Below are positions 7,958 to 16,760 of a DNA stretch of 54,462 nt, in pieces. The translations under genes were made by a program, and so were the position numbers. Every line of letters starts with the position of its first letter. Positions within the stretch are counted from its first letter, which is position 1. The notes under the pieces were generated by a model. The model ran no database searches and was not told the DNA's origin. It worked only from the letters and a program-made list of their open reading frames with translations. Source of the DNA: Spirochaetota bacterium (GTDB lineage Bacteria > Spirochaetota > Spirochaetia > Sphaerochaetales > Sphaerochaetaceae); assembly GCA_023401595.1 (NCBI GenBank), contig JAEXDQ010000018.1, positions 1 through 54,462 on the forward strand. Reading direction: 5' to 3'.

Positions 7958-8872
7958 ATGACGGACAAGCAGATAAAACCCATGTTGAACAGGCGTACAC
8001 TGGCCTATGAAGCGAAGGGATGGCTGTATGTATTCCCCGCGTTCCTAGTCAAACTGCTGTTCGTCGTATATCCATTAGTCAAAGCCTTCCGCATGGCCTT
8101 CTATACGAAATACAACTATCTGACGGAAACCGGCAGCGGTTTCGGACTTAAGGCGTTCCAACATGTACTGACAGACCCGAAGTTTATGGACGCCATGAAG
8201 AATACATTGATGATCTTCGGTATCGGCATGCCAATCGCGATGATCCTGTCCCTAGGTATCGCCCTGCTGATCGATAAGAGAACTAAAACCTACGGTCTTT
8301 TTCAGACCATTTACTTTTTGCCGTATGTAACCAGCACTATCGCGATAGGTGTCGTATTCAGGGCCATGTTCCATGGAGAATACGGATACATCAACTACGT
8401 GCTGAGCTGGTTTGGCGCAAGTCCTGTCAAATGGCTTTCCGATCCGAAAGTCGTCATCTGGAGCATCATCATCTTCTATGTCTGGTCCGGCCTAGCCTTC
8501 AAAATCATAGTACTGCTGGTAGGGCTGAAACGCATAGATCCGCAGGTCTACCGTGTAGCGAAAATCGATGGAGCGCCACCTCGACGGATTTTCTGGAAAA
8601 TCACGCTGCCGTTGCTTTCCCCCACGTTCTGGATGCTGTTGATCGTCTCGGCCATCTACGTCCTCAAGATATACAATGAAGTATTCTCGCTGTTCAATGG
8701 CAACACTGGTCCGGCGGACAGCGGTATGACGGTCTCCTACTACATTTACAACATGTTCTACGTCAGAAACCAAGTGAACTATGCCGCTGCCGCGGCGGTG
8801 ATCATGTTCATACTGATACTGGTCATCACCCTGGTCCAAAAGCGTGTGGCGAAAAAACTCACTTACTATTGA
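7958..8872 (+). CDS. ABC importer permease, UgpA/MalF type
   Basis: A 304-residue inner-membrane protein with six predicted membrane segments (the first is 'GWLYVFPAFLVKLLFVVYPLV'). The coupling loop that docks on the ATPase is visible as 'YRVAKIDGAPPRRIFWKITLPLLSP' (EAA motif). Start 7958 lies 1 bp after the ATPase stop, with an AGAAGGA site inside the end of that gene. It forms the translocation channel together with the following permease. Confidence 0.94.
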   Translation: MTDKQIKPMLNRRTLAYEAKGWLYVFPAFLVKLLFVVYPLVKAFRMAFYTKYNYLTETGSGFGLKAFQHVLTDPKFMDAMKNTLMIFGIGMPIAMILSLGIALLIDKRTKTYGLFQTIYFLPYVTSTIAIGVVFRAMFHGEYGYINYVLSWFGASPVKWLSDPKVVIWSIIIFYVWSGLAFKIIVLLVGLKRIDPQVYRVAKIDGAPPRRIFWKITLPLLSPTFWMLLIVSAIYVLKIYNEVFSLFNGNTGPADSGMTVSYYIYNMFYVRNQVNYAAAAAVIMFILILVITLVQKRVAKKLTYY

Positions 8873-8882
8873 GGAGAAGATG

Positions 8883-9731
8883 ATGAAAATCATATCCACC
8901 AAAAAAACACTTAAACAGGTTGGAAACGTATTCGGGCTCATTCTTCTCATATTCGGCGCGGTCATCATGCTGTTTCCCTTTTCATGGATGATACTCACAT
9001 CGTTCAAGACGGGGCCTGAATCGGTGGCATCCCCTCCGACATGGATTCCCCATGACGGCTGGTATCCTTCAAATTTTCCCGAAGTATTCGCTGCGGCGCC
9101 CTTCGGCAGGTATTTTCTCAATACGTTCATCGTCTCCATCTCAGCGACTGTACTGACGCTCCTGCTCACTATCTTCGCAGCCTATGCGCTGTCGCTCCAT
9201 CCCTTCAAAGGGAGCAAGGTGGTCCTCACGTTCTTCATCGCGACAATGATGATTCCTGAAGAAATCCTGATCATCCAGAACTATGTCACGATCGCCAGAA
9301 TGGGACTGATGGACACGTTCCTCGGAATCATCCTGCCAGGCATTGCAAGTGGAATGTACATCTATATGCTCAGGGAAACGTTCATGCAGTTCCCGACGGC
9401 ATTGGTCAAAGCCGCAAAGGTCGACGGTTGTACGGAACGAAAATTCCTCTGGCGGATATTGCTACCGAACTGCGTCTCAACATTGTCGACGATCGGCATC
9501 CTGACGTTCATCGGTTCCTGGAATAACTTTCTCTGGCCTTTGATGGTCACGAACTACGATTCACACCGGGTACTGACAATTGGCTTGATGCAATTCAACA
9601 CCGGGGCGTCATCCAGAATCAACTTGCAGATGGCGGGCGCTACAGTCATAGTGCTTCCGATCATAGCACTCTATCTGGTATTCAGAAAACAGATCATCAA
9701 AGGTGTCGCCAGTGGCGGCGTGAAGGGCTAG
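8883..9731 (+). CDS. ABC importer permease, UgpE/MalG type
   Basis: A 282-residue membrane protein. The segment 'VFGLILLIFGAVIMLFPFSWMILTSFK' and the EAA loop 'LVKAAKVDGCTERKFLWRILLPN' identify it as the second permease of a carbohydrate-type importer. ATG 8883 is preferred over the adjacent ATG at 8880 because the GAGGAGA site at 8871 then has normal spacing. Confidence 0.94.
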   Translation: MKIISTKKTLKQVGNVFGLILLIFGAVIMLFPFSWMILTSFKTGPESVASPPTWIPHDGWYPSNFPEVFAAAPFGRYFLNTFIVSISATVLTLLLTIFAAYALSLHPFKGSKVVLTFFIATMMIPEEILIIQNYVTIARMGLMDTFLGIILPGIASGMYIYMLRETFMQFPTALVKAAKVDGCTERKFLWRILLPNCVSTLSTIGILTFIGSWNNFLWPLMVTNYDSHRVLTIGLMQFNTGASSRINLQMAGATVIVLPIIALYLVFRKQIIKGVASGGVKG

Positions 9732-9795
9732 TAAGACTTTGACGACGCGATTCGCGTAGCCAAATATATATCATCGCACGAAGGAGAGAACGAAC

Positions 9796-11112
9796 ATGAA
9801 GAAATTCGCTCTTACGGTAGGCGCATTGCTTCTGGTTGGTACCATGGTATTCGCCGGAGGCTCAAGTGAAGCAGGTTCCACGAAAAACACGGGCTCGCTT
9901 CACACCACCATCGACAAACCTGTCACGATTGAATTCTGGCACAGTTTTTCCGGCACACAGGTACCTGTACTTGAAGGTCTTGTCACACAGTTCAACGAAA
10001 CTGTCGGCAAGGAAAAAGGCATCACTGTCACACCGGTCGCACAGGGTTCAGGTCCCCAGCTGTATTCTAAAGTAATTGGCGCAATCAAAGCCGGCAACGC
10101 TCCTGCGGTCACTGCCTCGAAACCGCCGTATGTGCAGGATTTCATCATGGCCGATTATGTCATCGACCTAAAACCATATATTGAGGATCCTACCGTCGGA
10201 ATGAAAGATTATGACGACTTTTTCAAAGTCTTCCGCGAAGAATCTGAAGCATATTCCGTTCCAGGTATCTATTCACTACCTTTTGCGAAGAATGCCGACG
10301 TCCTGTATTACAACGCCGATTTCTTCCAGGAGCATGGGCTCATCCCGCCAAAAACTTGGGAGGACATGGAAGTACTCGGACAGAAAATCCATGATATCAC
10401 CGGCAAAGGAGCCTTCGGCTACGACAACGTCCAGTATTTGTTTGAAAACCTTGTGAAACAATATGGCGGGGAGTATACGGACAAGGAAGGGAACCTGCTG
10501 TTCGCTCAATCCGACGCTGCGCTGGAAGGTCTGGATATGTACGCCGAGAATGTTTGGAAAGGAATCTGGAGGACCGTCGGCGAGGATGGCTTCTTCTCCG
10601 GCCCGTTCGCAAGGGGAACGATACAGATGTATATCGGCGGTACGGTCGAAAGTCAGTACATCAACATGAAGAATCCGGAATTTACATGGAGCGCCGTTCC
10701 CATCCCGCAAAAGGATCTCAACAACAGGTTCACGTTGTCCTATGACCATGTTATCTGCGCTCTGAATCCCAAGGCTTCCCCCGACGTACAATACGCAGCG
10801 TATGAGTTCATCAAGTTCATCACGTCGACCGAGGCAAGCAAGGCGATTACTCTTGGAACCAGCTACATGACGGTCAGGGAAAGCGTCCTCTCTGATGCTG
10901 AATACAAGGCTTATACGGAAAGCGGTAAGAACGATGCGCTCAAGGCGGCGACCGCCCAAAAGGATTTCCTCTACTTCCAGCCGGTATTCATCGCGGATAC
11001 GTATACGTCTTCTACCGTGGATAATGAAATCACGTCCATGATGAAGAGAGTTCTTGATAACAAGGAAGATCCGAAGGCGGCTATCGCCTCCGTCATCTCG
11101 ACACTGAAATAA
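9796..11112 (+). CDS. ABC importer solute-binding protein (UgpB-like)
   Basis: A 438-residue extracellular solute-binding protein of family 1. A signal peptide ends near 'TMVFAGGSSE'; no lipobox cysteine is present, so a soluble periplasmic protein is likely. The mature start 'KPVTIEFWHSFSGTQVPVLEGLVTQFNETVGKEKGI' is the pattern of glycerol-3-phosphate and related binding proteins (UgpB), as are 'AGNAPAV' and 'YSLPFAKNADVLYYNADFF'. UgpB proteins bind glycerol 3-phosphate or glycerophosphodiesters; other relatives bind plain sugars. The downstream enzymes make a phosphate-containing ligand the better guess. AAGGAGAG ribosome binding site; a hairpin at 11129 follows. Confidence 0.92.
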   Translation: MKKFALTVGALLLVGTMVFAGGSSEAGSTKNTGSLHTTIDKPVTIEFWHSFSGTQVPVLEGLVTQFNETVGKEKGITVTPVAQGSGPQLYSKVIGAIKAGNAPAVTASKPPYVQDFIMADYVIDLKPYIEDPTVGMKDYDDFFKVFREESEAYSVPGIYSLPFAKNADVLYYNADFFQEHGLIPPKTWEDMEVLGQKIHDITGKGAFGYDNVQYLFENLVKQYGGEYTDKEGNLLFAQSDAALEGLDMYAENVWKGIWRTVGEDGFFSGPFARGTIQMYIGGTVESQYINMKNPEFTWSAVPIPQKDLNNRFTLSYDHVICALNPKASPDVQYAAYEFIKFITSTEASKAITLGTSYMTVRESVLSDAEYKAYTESGKNDALKAATAQKDFLYFQPVFIADTYTSSTVDNEITSMMKRVLDNKEDPKAAIASVISTLK

Positions 11113-11128
11113 ACAAAACCTCTGAATC

Positions 11129-11158
11129 CCGGGACGCCGTTTCTGATCGACGTCCCGG
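11129..11158 (+). terminator. Hairpin between binding-protein gene and downstream genes
   Basis: CCGGGACG (11129-11136) pairs with CGTCCCGG (11151-11158) around a 14-nt loop. There is no T run, so it more likely acts as an mRNA-stabilising or partial-termination hairpin that keeps binding-protein transcript levels above those of the downstream enzymes. Confidence 0.55.
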
Positions 11159-11180
11159 TATTCTCCCAAAAGGACCATTC

Positions 11181-11750
11181 ATGCTATCAATCGATGTTTT
11201 CACAGAAAAAAGCCTCCATGGCTATCCATTGGATATATTGGTCAGTGCATTGCAGAAATCCATTCGTCGAGGAGATTTCGATACCGCGATTCAAGTCGCT
11301 TGTGAACTGATGGTCACAAGTGAAGAGCTGGAACACCATGTCTGGCATCGTCTTCTTGTTATCAGCGTAGAAGACATAGGAAGTGGGAACTGGATGGCCA
11401 ACACAGTGGTAAAGTCCTTGTACGATACAATATGTCTCCTTTCTGACGAAGAAAGCTCAGGAGACCGTCGTATTCTGATGGTTCATGCGATACGATTTCT
11501 CTGCAAACAGGAGAAGGATCGGGTCAGCTGTCTCTATTCCGATATCATAAAACGTGAAAACTGCATGAACAAGCCGATTGACATCCCAGACTATGCCTAT
11601 GATATGCATACCTTGCAGGGGAAAAAGGCAGGCAGAGGCTTTGAACACTTCCTCCATGAAGCGGCGAAGGTTGTTCCAGACTGCAATGCAGAAGAAGAAC
11701 AACGTCTTACCGACCGGCTCATGCAGCTCCTCAGACCTGACGAACTATGA
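11181..11750 (+). CDS. Stand-alone RarA/MgsA C-terminal-domain-like protein
   Basis: A 189-residue helical protein. 'LVSALQKSIRRGDFDTAIQVACEL', then 'HRLLVISVEDIGSGN', 'HAIRFLCKQEKDR' and the end 'GKKAGRGFEHFLHEA' line up in order with the C-terminal collar and tetramerisation region of RarA/MgsA, the AAA+ replication-recombination protein ('ALHKSVRGS', 'ASEDVG', 'YGQEYRYAHDEA'). The AAA+ ATPase part (Walker A and B, sensor motifs) is absent and no upstream frame could supply it. The next gene starts in its stop codon (ATGA), so it is translationally coupled to the phosphodiesterases. Its role here is unknown; a DNA-repair role looks unlikely from the context. The alignment is by eye. Confidence 0.65.
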   Translation: MLSIDVFTEKSLHGYPLDILVSALQKSIRRGDFDTAIQVACELMVTSEELEHHVWHRLLVISVEDIGSGNWMANTVVKSLYDTICLLSDEESSGDRRILMVHAIRFLCKQEKDRVSCLYSDIIKRENCMNKPIDIPDYAYDMHTLQGKKAGRGFEHFLHEAAKVVPDCNAEEEQRLTDRLMQLLRPDEL

Positions 11751-13024
11751 CTAAGGAACAAGCAAAACGTCATGTCATCGTCATTTCGCTTGATGCGATG
11801 ATTACCACGGATCTGGCGGTACTCAAGACATTATCTCGATGCAAAGAGCTATTCTCCCGGTATTCCCAAGTTGATGAGGTGCTTTGCACGTTCCCGACGC
11901 TCACCTACCCGTGTCATGCTACCATCATGACCGGCTGTGTGCCAGCGAAACACGGCATTATACACAATGAAGTCTTCGCTCCGGAGGCCAAAACCGTCGC
12001 CTGGAATCTTGAAGAACGCAATATCCACGTTCCCACAATGCCCAGGATAGCCCATGAAAACGGATTGCGAACGGCGAGTATCTCCTGGCCGACAATGATG
12101 GGCGCTCCCATCGATTTTCTGATTCCAGAAATCTGGCCGCCAAAAGAACGACAGGAACAGGAAGATGCATATCAAAAAAACGTCTCTCTATCGGCCCAAC
12201 CCTTTTTTCAACGACATAGGCATTTGCTTCATACCTATGCAGGGAGAGACTTGGACGCTTTCTCAACCGCATGCGCAGTGGATATCATCAATACCGATTT
12301 CCCGGACTTGATGTTCCTTCATTTGGCGGCCTTGGACTGTAGCAGACACAACCGAGGAGTCGCAACTGAAAAAAATCTGGACGCATTGAACTTCCTTGAC
12401 CAACAGATCGGAGAAATTCTAGATGCGGTACGTTCGACAGGACATCGCCAAGACACTGATGTCGTCATTCTATCGGATCATGGACAACTTGATTGTCGTA
12501 GAGTCTTCAATATCAATCGAGTATTGAAGGATTCGGGTTATATCACCGTAGATGACAGGGGGCTCATCGACAGCTGGCGTATCTATTGTCATACAGGAGC
12601 CCTGTCGGCATTTGTCTATGTCCAGGATATCCCCTTGAATGAAGTAAAAAGGGTACTGTCAGAAATCAAGACCGATTTCCCAGGAACTATCGACAGAATT
12701 TTCACTCAGTTTGAACTCGAGAAGCTATACGACTGTACAGGGCCGTTTTCTTTCGCCGTCGAAGCAATGGAAGGCACATACCTGAACGGCAACGTATCGG
12801 CGACGGCGGCCATTACAGAAATCACGCCGGGAAGTTTCTCGGACGCAAGCCATGGACATGCGCCGGAACGGGGTCCAAAGCCGCCGTTCGTCATTTGCTC
12901 ACCTCGATCCACCGGTATCATGATTCCACAGGCTAATCTGGTCGATGAAGCCCCCACGATCATGAATTTGCTCGGATTGGAGATGCCGTCATGCGATGGC
13001 AGAATCCTGCCGATGTGTCAATAG
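11747..13024 (+). CDS. Cytoplasmic phosphodiesterase/nucleotide pyrophosphatase, copy 1
   Basis: A 425-residue member of the type I phosphodiesterase/nucleotide pyrophosphatase group of the alkaline phosphatase superfamily. Expected metal ligands and nucleophile are visible: D16 in 'VIVISLDAM', the nucleophile T53 in 'TYPCHATIMTG', the D-x3-H pair in 'LDCSRHNRG', the 'SDHGQ' pair and the last histidine in 'SHGHAPERG'. Such enzymes hydrolyse phosphodiester or diphosphate bonds (nucleotide sugars, NAD, ADP-ribose, glycerophosphodiesters). There is no signal peptide, so it should act on substrate already in the cytoplasm, unlike most family members. First of three tandem paralogues; ATGA overlap with the preceding gene. 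Confidence 0.88.
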   Translation: MTKEQAKRHVIVISLDAMITTDLAVLKTLSRCKELFSRYSQVDEVLCTFPTLTYPCHATIMTGCVPAKHGIIHNEVFAPEAKTVAWNLEERNIHVPTMPRIAHENGLRTASISWPTMMGAPIDFLIPEIWPPKERQEQEDAYQKNVSLSAQPFFQRHRHLLHTYAGRDLDAFSTACAVDIINTDFPDLMFLHLAALDCSRHNRGVATEKNLDALNFLDQQIGEILDAVRSTGHRQDTDVVILSDHGQLDCRRVFNINRVLKDSGYITVDDRGLIDSWRIYCHTGALSAFVYVQDIPLNEVKRVLSEIKTDFPGTIDRIFTQFELEKLYDCTGPFSFAVEAMEGTYLNGNVSATAAITEITPGSFSDASHGHAPERGPKPPFVICSPRSTGIMIPQANLVDEAPTIMNLLGLEMPSCDGRILPMCQ

Positions 13025-13035
13025 AAGGATATAGC

Positions 13036-14316
13036 ATGAACAAACAGAAAATAGTCGTCATCTCCATCGACGCCATGATCACAAGCGACCTCAAGGTCTT
13101 GAAGGCTATGCCGGAATGCCAGGATTTCTTTCGCCATACGGCGCAAGTCAATGAAATGCTCTGCGTGCTTCCAGCGCTGACCTACCCTTGCCATGTCACG
13201 ATGCTCACCGGTTGCTACCCTGGACGTCACGGTGTATACCACAACGAACAGTTTCGTCCGGCAGAGGCCCATCCCGACTGGTACTGGTATTCCAACTACA
13301 CCAAGACCCCTTCAATCTTTACCTATGCGAAGCGACGGGGATTGACCACGGCCAGCGTCGCATGGCCGTCTACATCGGGCAATCCAGACGTAGACTATCT
13401 TGTATCGAAGATATGGACGCCGGAAGCCGAAGATGAAGACTCAGTCAACTCCCCTGCAGTGAAAGAAATATACCACAGGCACAAGCATTTGATCGAAGGA
13501 CACAGGACGGAAGACCTTGACCAGTTTTCGCTGGAATGCACCTGCGATATCATCAGGACCTTCAAGCCGGACCTTCTGTGTACGTATTATGCCCTGATCG
13601 ACAGCGTCAGGCACAAGCAGGGATATGAGACGGAACGGCATGAACAGTCACTCAGAAAAATCGGACTGAAGCTCGCCGCGCTCCGTGATGCCTGCGAACA
13701 GGCGGGCGTCCTTGAGGACACGACCTTCGTCCTCATGGCGGACCATGGGCAGATTAATACGAAGGCGGTGTTCAACCTCAATGTCGAGCTGGCGAAACGG
13801 GGATATATCACCCTGGACGACGAGGGACTGGTCACGGACTGGCGAATATTCTCCCATAGCTGCGCCTTCTCTGCACAGATATACTGCAAGGATATTCCTG
13901 AATCTGAAGCCCGACGGGTATTGCAGGAAATAGCGAATCAGTACCCGGGTTATCTCGACCGGATACTGAACACCTTTGAATGCGACGCTACATACCATAT
14001 CACCGGACCGTTCAGCTTCATGGTGGAGGGGCCTCAGGGAATCGCCTTCGGCAAAGAATGTACGGGAAATGTCGTCTCTCCGGTTCTTCAAGGGGACTAC
14101 AAAACGGCACAGGCCACCCATGGGCATAGCCCTGAACGAGGTCCAAAACCACCGTTCTTGATCTGCGGCCCATTAGCGAACAGGGGAATGATTCTTTCCG
14201 AAGCGAGACTTGTCGACGCTGCGCCGACGATACTCGCGCTCTGCGGAATCGAAATGCCATCGGCCGACGGCATCCCCTTGAATCAACTGATCCACAAAGG
14301 AGACCAGAAACAATGA
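13036..14316 (+). CDS. Cytoplasmic phosphodiesterase/nucleotide pyrophosphatase, copy 2
   Basis: A 426-residue paralogue of the enzyme before it. The same catalytic set is present: 'VVISIDAM', 'LTYPCHVTMLTG' (threonine nucleophile), 'LIDSVRHKQG', 'MADHGQINTKAVF' and 'THGHSPERGPKPPF'. ATG 13036 has a GAAGGA site, 11 bp after the stop of copy 1. No signal peptide. The loop between the nucleophile and the D-x3-H pair ('EDEDSVNSPAVKEIYHRHKHLIEG') differs from the other copies, which is where substrate specificity would be expected to vary. Confidence 0.88.
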   Translation: MNKQKIVVISIDAMITSDLKVLKAMPECQDFFRHTAQVNEMLCVLPALTYPCHVTMLTGCYPGRHGVYHNEQFRPAEAHPDWYWYSNYTKTPSIFTYAKRRGLTTASVAWPSTSGNPDVDYLVSKIWTPEAEDEDSVNSPAVKEIYHRHKHLIEGHRTEDLDQFSLECTCDIIRTFKPDLLCTYYALIDSVRHKQGYETERHEQSLRKIGLKLAALRDACEQAGVLEDTTFVLMADHGQINTKAVFNLNVELAKRGYITLDDEGLVTDWRIFSHSCAFSAQIYCKDIPESEARRVLQEIANQYPGYLDRILNTFECDATYHITGPFSFMVEGPQGIAFGKECTGNVVSPVLQGDYKTAQATHGHSPERGPKPPFLICGPLANRGMILSEARLVDAAPTILALCGIEMPSADGIPLNQLIHKGDQKQ

Positions 14317-15605
14317 CCACCACATCAAAGCATGTGATCGTCGTATCAGTGGATGCGATGATTGCCACAGATATCGCCGAATTCGCCAAACGTCCCAACA
14401 TGAAGAAGCTACTTGAACATAGCGCGAGGATAGACGGAGCGCATTGCATCTACCCCACCTACACCTACCCGTGCCATACATCGATCATGACCGGTTGCTA
14501 TCCCGACAAGCACGGCATCTATCACAATGACCTTTTCGACCTGAAGTCTTCATACGCCCAGTGGTTCTGGTATGCCAAGGATATCAGACGGCCGACGATG
14601 GTCGACGTTGCGAAAGCCGCCGGACTAAGTACCGGTAGCGTCGTTTTTCCAGTACAGGGAGCGGGCGCCGCCGATTATCTGATCGCGGAAATCTGGGCAC
14701 CGAAACAAGCGGACGATCCTACCGAAGTATTCCGCGGAGCGAATTCCCAGGCGGCGGAACCAATTTTCGAGAAACACAAGCATATGCTGAACTGGCTGAA
14801 GACACCTGAATTCGACCTGTTCGCTTCGGCATGCGCCTGCGACATCATCAGCGAACACAGGCCGAATCTCCTGTTCGTCCATTTCTCCTACCTTGACCAT
14901 CAGCGCCATAGATGCGGGGCCGAAACGGAACACGTCCTGCATGCGATCGATTTCATCGATGAACGCATCGGAGAGCTGATGGACGCGGTGGAAGGTGCGG
15001 ACATCAAGGACGACACGGACTTCATTATCCTTGGCGACCACGGGCAGATCAATGTCGAGACGGTGTTCCATATCAACAGGTTGTTGGTCGACAGGGGGTT
15101 GATCACGCTGGACGGTCAGGGCACAGTCAAAGATTGGAGAATGTTCGTCCACAGCGCGTCATTTTCCGGACATGTCTACATCAAGGACATGGACATGGAC
15201 GAAGCCCGGCGTGTCCTGACGGAACTTCGAGAGCTGTATCCACAATATATCGAACGAGTCATGAATACGTTCGAGGCCAAGGAGATATACCATCTCGACG
15301 GTCCGTTCGACTTCGTGCTGGAAGCACAGACCCACGTCATCTTCGGACAAGAGCTGACAGGGCCGCTCACCGATACGCCGAAGCCGGGCAACTACAAGTT
15401 CTCCGTATCGACCCATGGCTATGCGCCGGAAAAGGGACCGAACCCACCGTTCATCCTCTGCGGACCTGATGCGAACGCAGGGGCGGTAGTCCCGCAGGCG
15501 AGACTTGTCGATGAAGCACCGACGATCATGGCGTTGTTCGGCCTGGCGATGCCGGAGGATATCGACGGAAAACCAGTGCTGGAATTGATCGGGAAGCGGT
15601 CATAA
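14313..15605 (+). CDS. Cytoplasmic phosphodiesterase/nucleotide pyrophosphatase, copy 3
   Basis: A 430-residue third paralogue, starting inside the stop codon of copy 2 (ATGA). Catalytic residues are retained in 'VIVVSVDAM', 'YTYPCHTSIMTG', 'YLDHQRHRCG', 'LGDHGQINVETVF' and 'STHGYAPEKGPNPPF'; the last site reads HGY instead of HGH, so the metal ligand is the first histidine and the second varies. No signal peptide. It ends the tightly coupled block; the ribokinase follows 224 bp later with its own promoter. Confidence 0.88.
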   Translation: MTTTSKHVIVVSVDAMIATDIAEFAKRPNMKKLLEHSARIDGAHCIYPTYTYPCHTSIMTGCYPDKHGIYHNDLFDLKSSYAQWFWYAKDIRRPTMVDVAKAAGLSTGSVVFPVQGAGAADYLIAEIWAPKQADDPTEVFRGANSQAAEPIFEKHKHMLNWLKTPEFDLFASACACDIISEHRPNLLFVHFSYLDHQRHRCGAETEHVLHAIDFIDERIGELMDAVEGADIKDDTDFIILGDHGQINVETVFHINRLLVDRGLITLDGQGTVKDWRMFVHSASFSGHVYIKDMDMDEARRVLTELRELYPQYIERVMNTFEAKEIYHLDGPFDFVLEAQTHVIFGQELTGPLTDTPKPGNYKFSVSTHGYAPEKGPNPPFILCGPDANAGAVVPQARLVDEAPTIMALFGLAMPEDIDGKPVLELIGKRS

Positions 15606-15758
15606 TACGAAGGGGCCGGTTTTGTCATAGCCAACGATCTTACGTGAGGCGGTATCGAGGGGCTTTCTAGCCAGTTTGCGGGAACGGCCGGACGGGTACG
15701 GTCATACGGGCCCGATTGTAGATACGATCAAAGTATTTCGGAATTGAAATGGGGATGA

Positions 15759-15800
15759 AGGCGATATCGCCTCATTGGTCACCACAGGTGAAGCTATAAT
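15759..15800 (+). promoter_or_regulatory. Probable ribokinase promoter with 14-bp palindrome
   Basis: A TATAAT at 15795-15800 lies 29 bp before the ribosome binding site. No strong -35 is seen at the standard distance. The perfect palindrome AGGCGATATCGCCT (15759-15772) lies where the -35 would be, so it may bind a regulator. Confidence 0.45.
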
Positions 15801-15829
15801 AGTTCCGTGGCGGATAAGGAGAAGGACAT

Positions 15830-16753
15830 ATGGGAAAAGTCGGTGTAGTGGGTAGTTTCGTGGTCGATCTCATGGCGCGCACACCTCGGCTGCCCATTCC
15901 AGGTGAAACGGTGAAGGGGTCTTTCTTTAAAATGGGTCCCGGCGGAAAAGGGTTCAACCAAGCTATCGCAGCGGCGAGGGCCGGCGCACAGGTTTTGTTT
16001 TCGACAAAACTGGGTCGAGATGACTTCGCCCATATCGCGACCGACCTGCTTGAGAAAGAACCGAATATCGATGGAGCCTGGGTATTCGTCACAGAGAAGG
16101 CGTCAACCGGCATCGCGCTTATTTCCGTGGAAGAAGCGACGAGCCAGAATGAAATCGTTGTCGTTCCCGGAGCTTGCGACACTTATACGGACGAGAACAC
16201 CGCCAGTTTGGAGGGCTTGTTGTCACAGGTCGAGCATCTCTTGCTGCAACTGGAACTCAATCAGGAGGCAGTTGAAAAGATTATCCGTATCGCCGCCGAC
16301 AAGGGAATCAAAGTCATCCTGAACCCTGCACCGGCGGCACACCTCTCCCCCGCCCTGTATCCATTGCTGTTCGCAGTCACCCCGAACGAAACGGAAGCGA
16401 CCTTCCTGTCGGGATTGCCTTGCGACACCGATGAGGACTATCGGTCGGTAGCCTCCTGGTTCCACGGCAAAGGAGTCGAAAACGTCATCATCACCATCGG
16501 TAAGCGAGGGGTCTTTTTTAGCGACGGTACAGAACAGCGAGTTATCCCGAACTACGATGTCAAGGTCGTGGACACCACCGGAGCCGGAGATGCGTTCAGC
16601 GGCGGTCTGCTGGCGGCGCTGGGAAACGGAGCTTCGTTGAGGGATGCATGTGTCTTCGGCAACGTCGTGGCGAACCTTTCCGTTACAAAAAGAGGTACCA
16701 GCGTGGCGATGCCAAGGGAACAGGAGATCCAAACCTTTATGAACCAGCGCTAG
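15830..16753 (+). CDS. rbsK: Ribokinase (PfkB family)
   Basis: A 307-residue PfkB-family sugar kinase. The N-terminal 'VGSFVVDLMARTPRLPIPGETVKG' and 'GPGGKGFNQAIAAARAGA' are the ribokinase-type substrate and first signature motifs; 'NPAPA', 'TPNETEA' and the ATP/anion-hole motif 'VDTTGAGDAFSGG' with the catalytic aspartate are intact. It phosphorylates ribose (or a close pentose) at C5 using ATP. AAGGAGAAGG ribosome binding site. Together with rpiB upstream of the cluster it would feed pentose into the pentose phosphate pathway. Other PfkB kinases, such as deoxyribokinase, look similar, so ribose is likely but not proved. Confidence 0.88.
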   Translation: MGKVGVVGSFVVDLMARTPRLPIPGETVKGSFFKMGPGGKGFNQAIAAARAGAQVLFSTKLGRDDFAHIATDLLEKEPNIDGAWVFVTEKASTGIALISVEEATSQNEIVVVPGACDTYTDENTASLEGLLSQVEHLLLQLELNQEAVEKIIRIAADKGIKVILNPAPAAHLSPALYPLLFAVTPNETEATFLSGLPCDTDEDYRSVASWFHGKGVENVIITIGKRGVFFSDGTEQRVIPNYDVKVVDTTGAGDAFSGGLLAALGNGASLRDACVFGNVVANLSVTKRGTSVAMPREQEIQTFMNQR

Positions 16754-16760
16754 GAATCTT

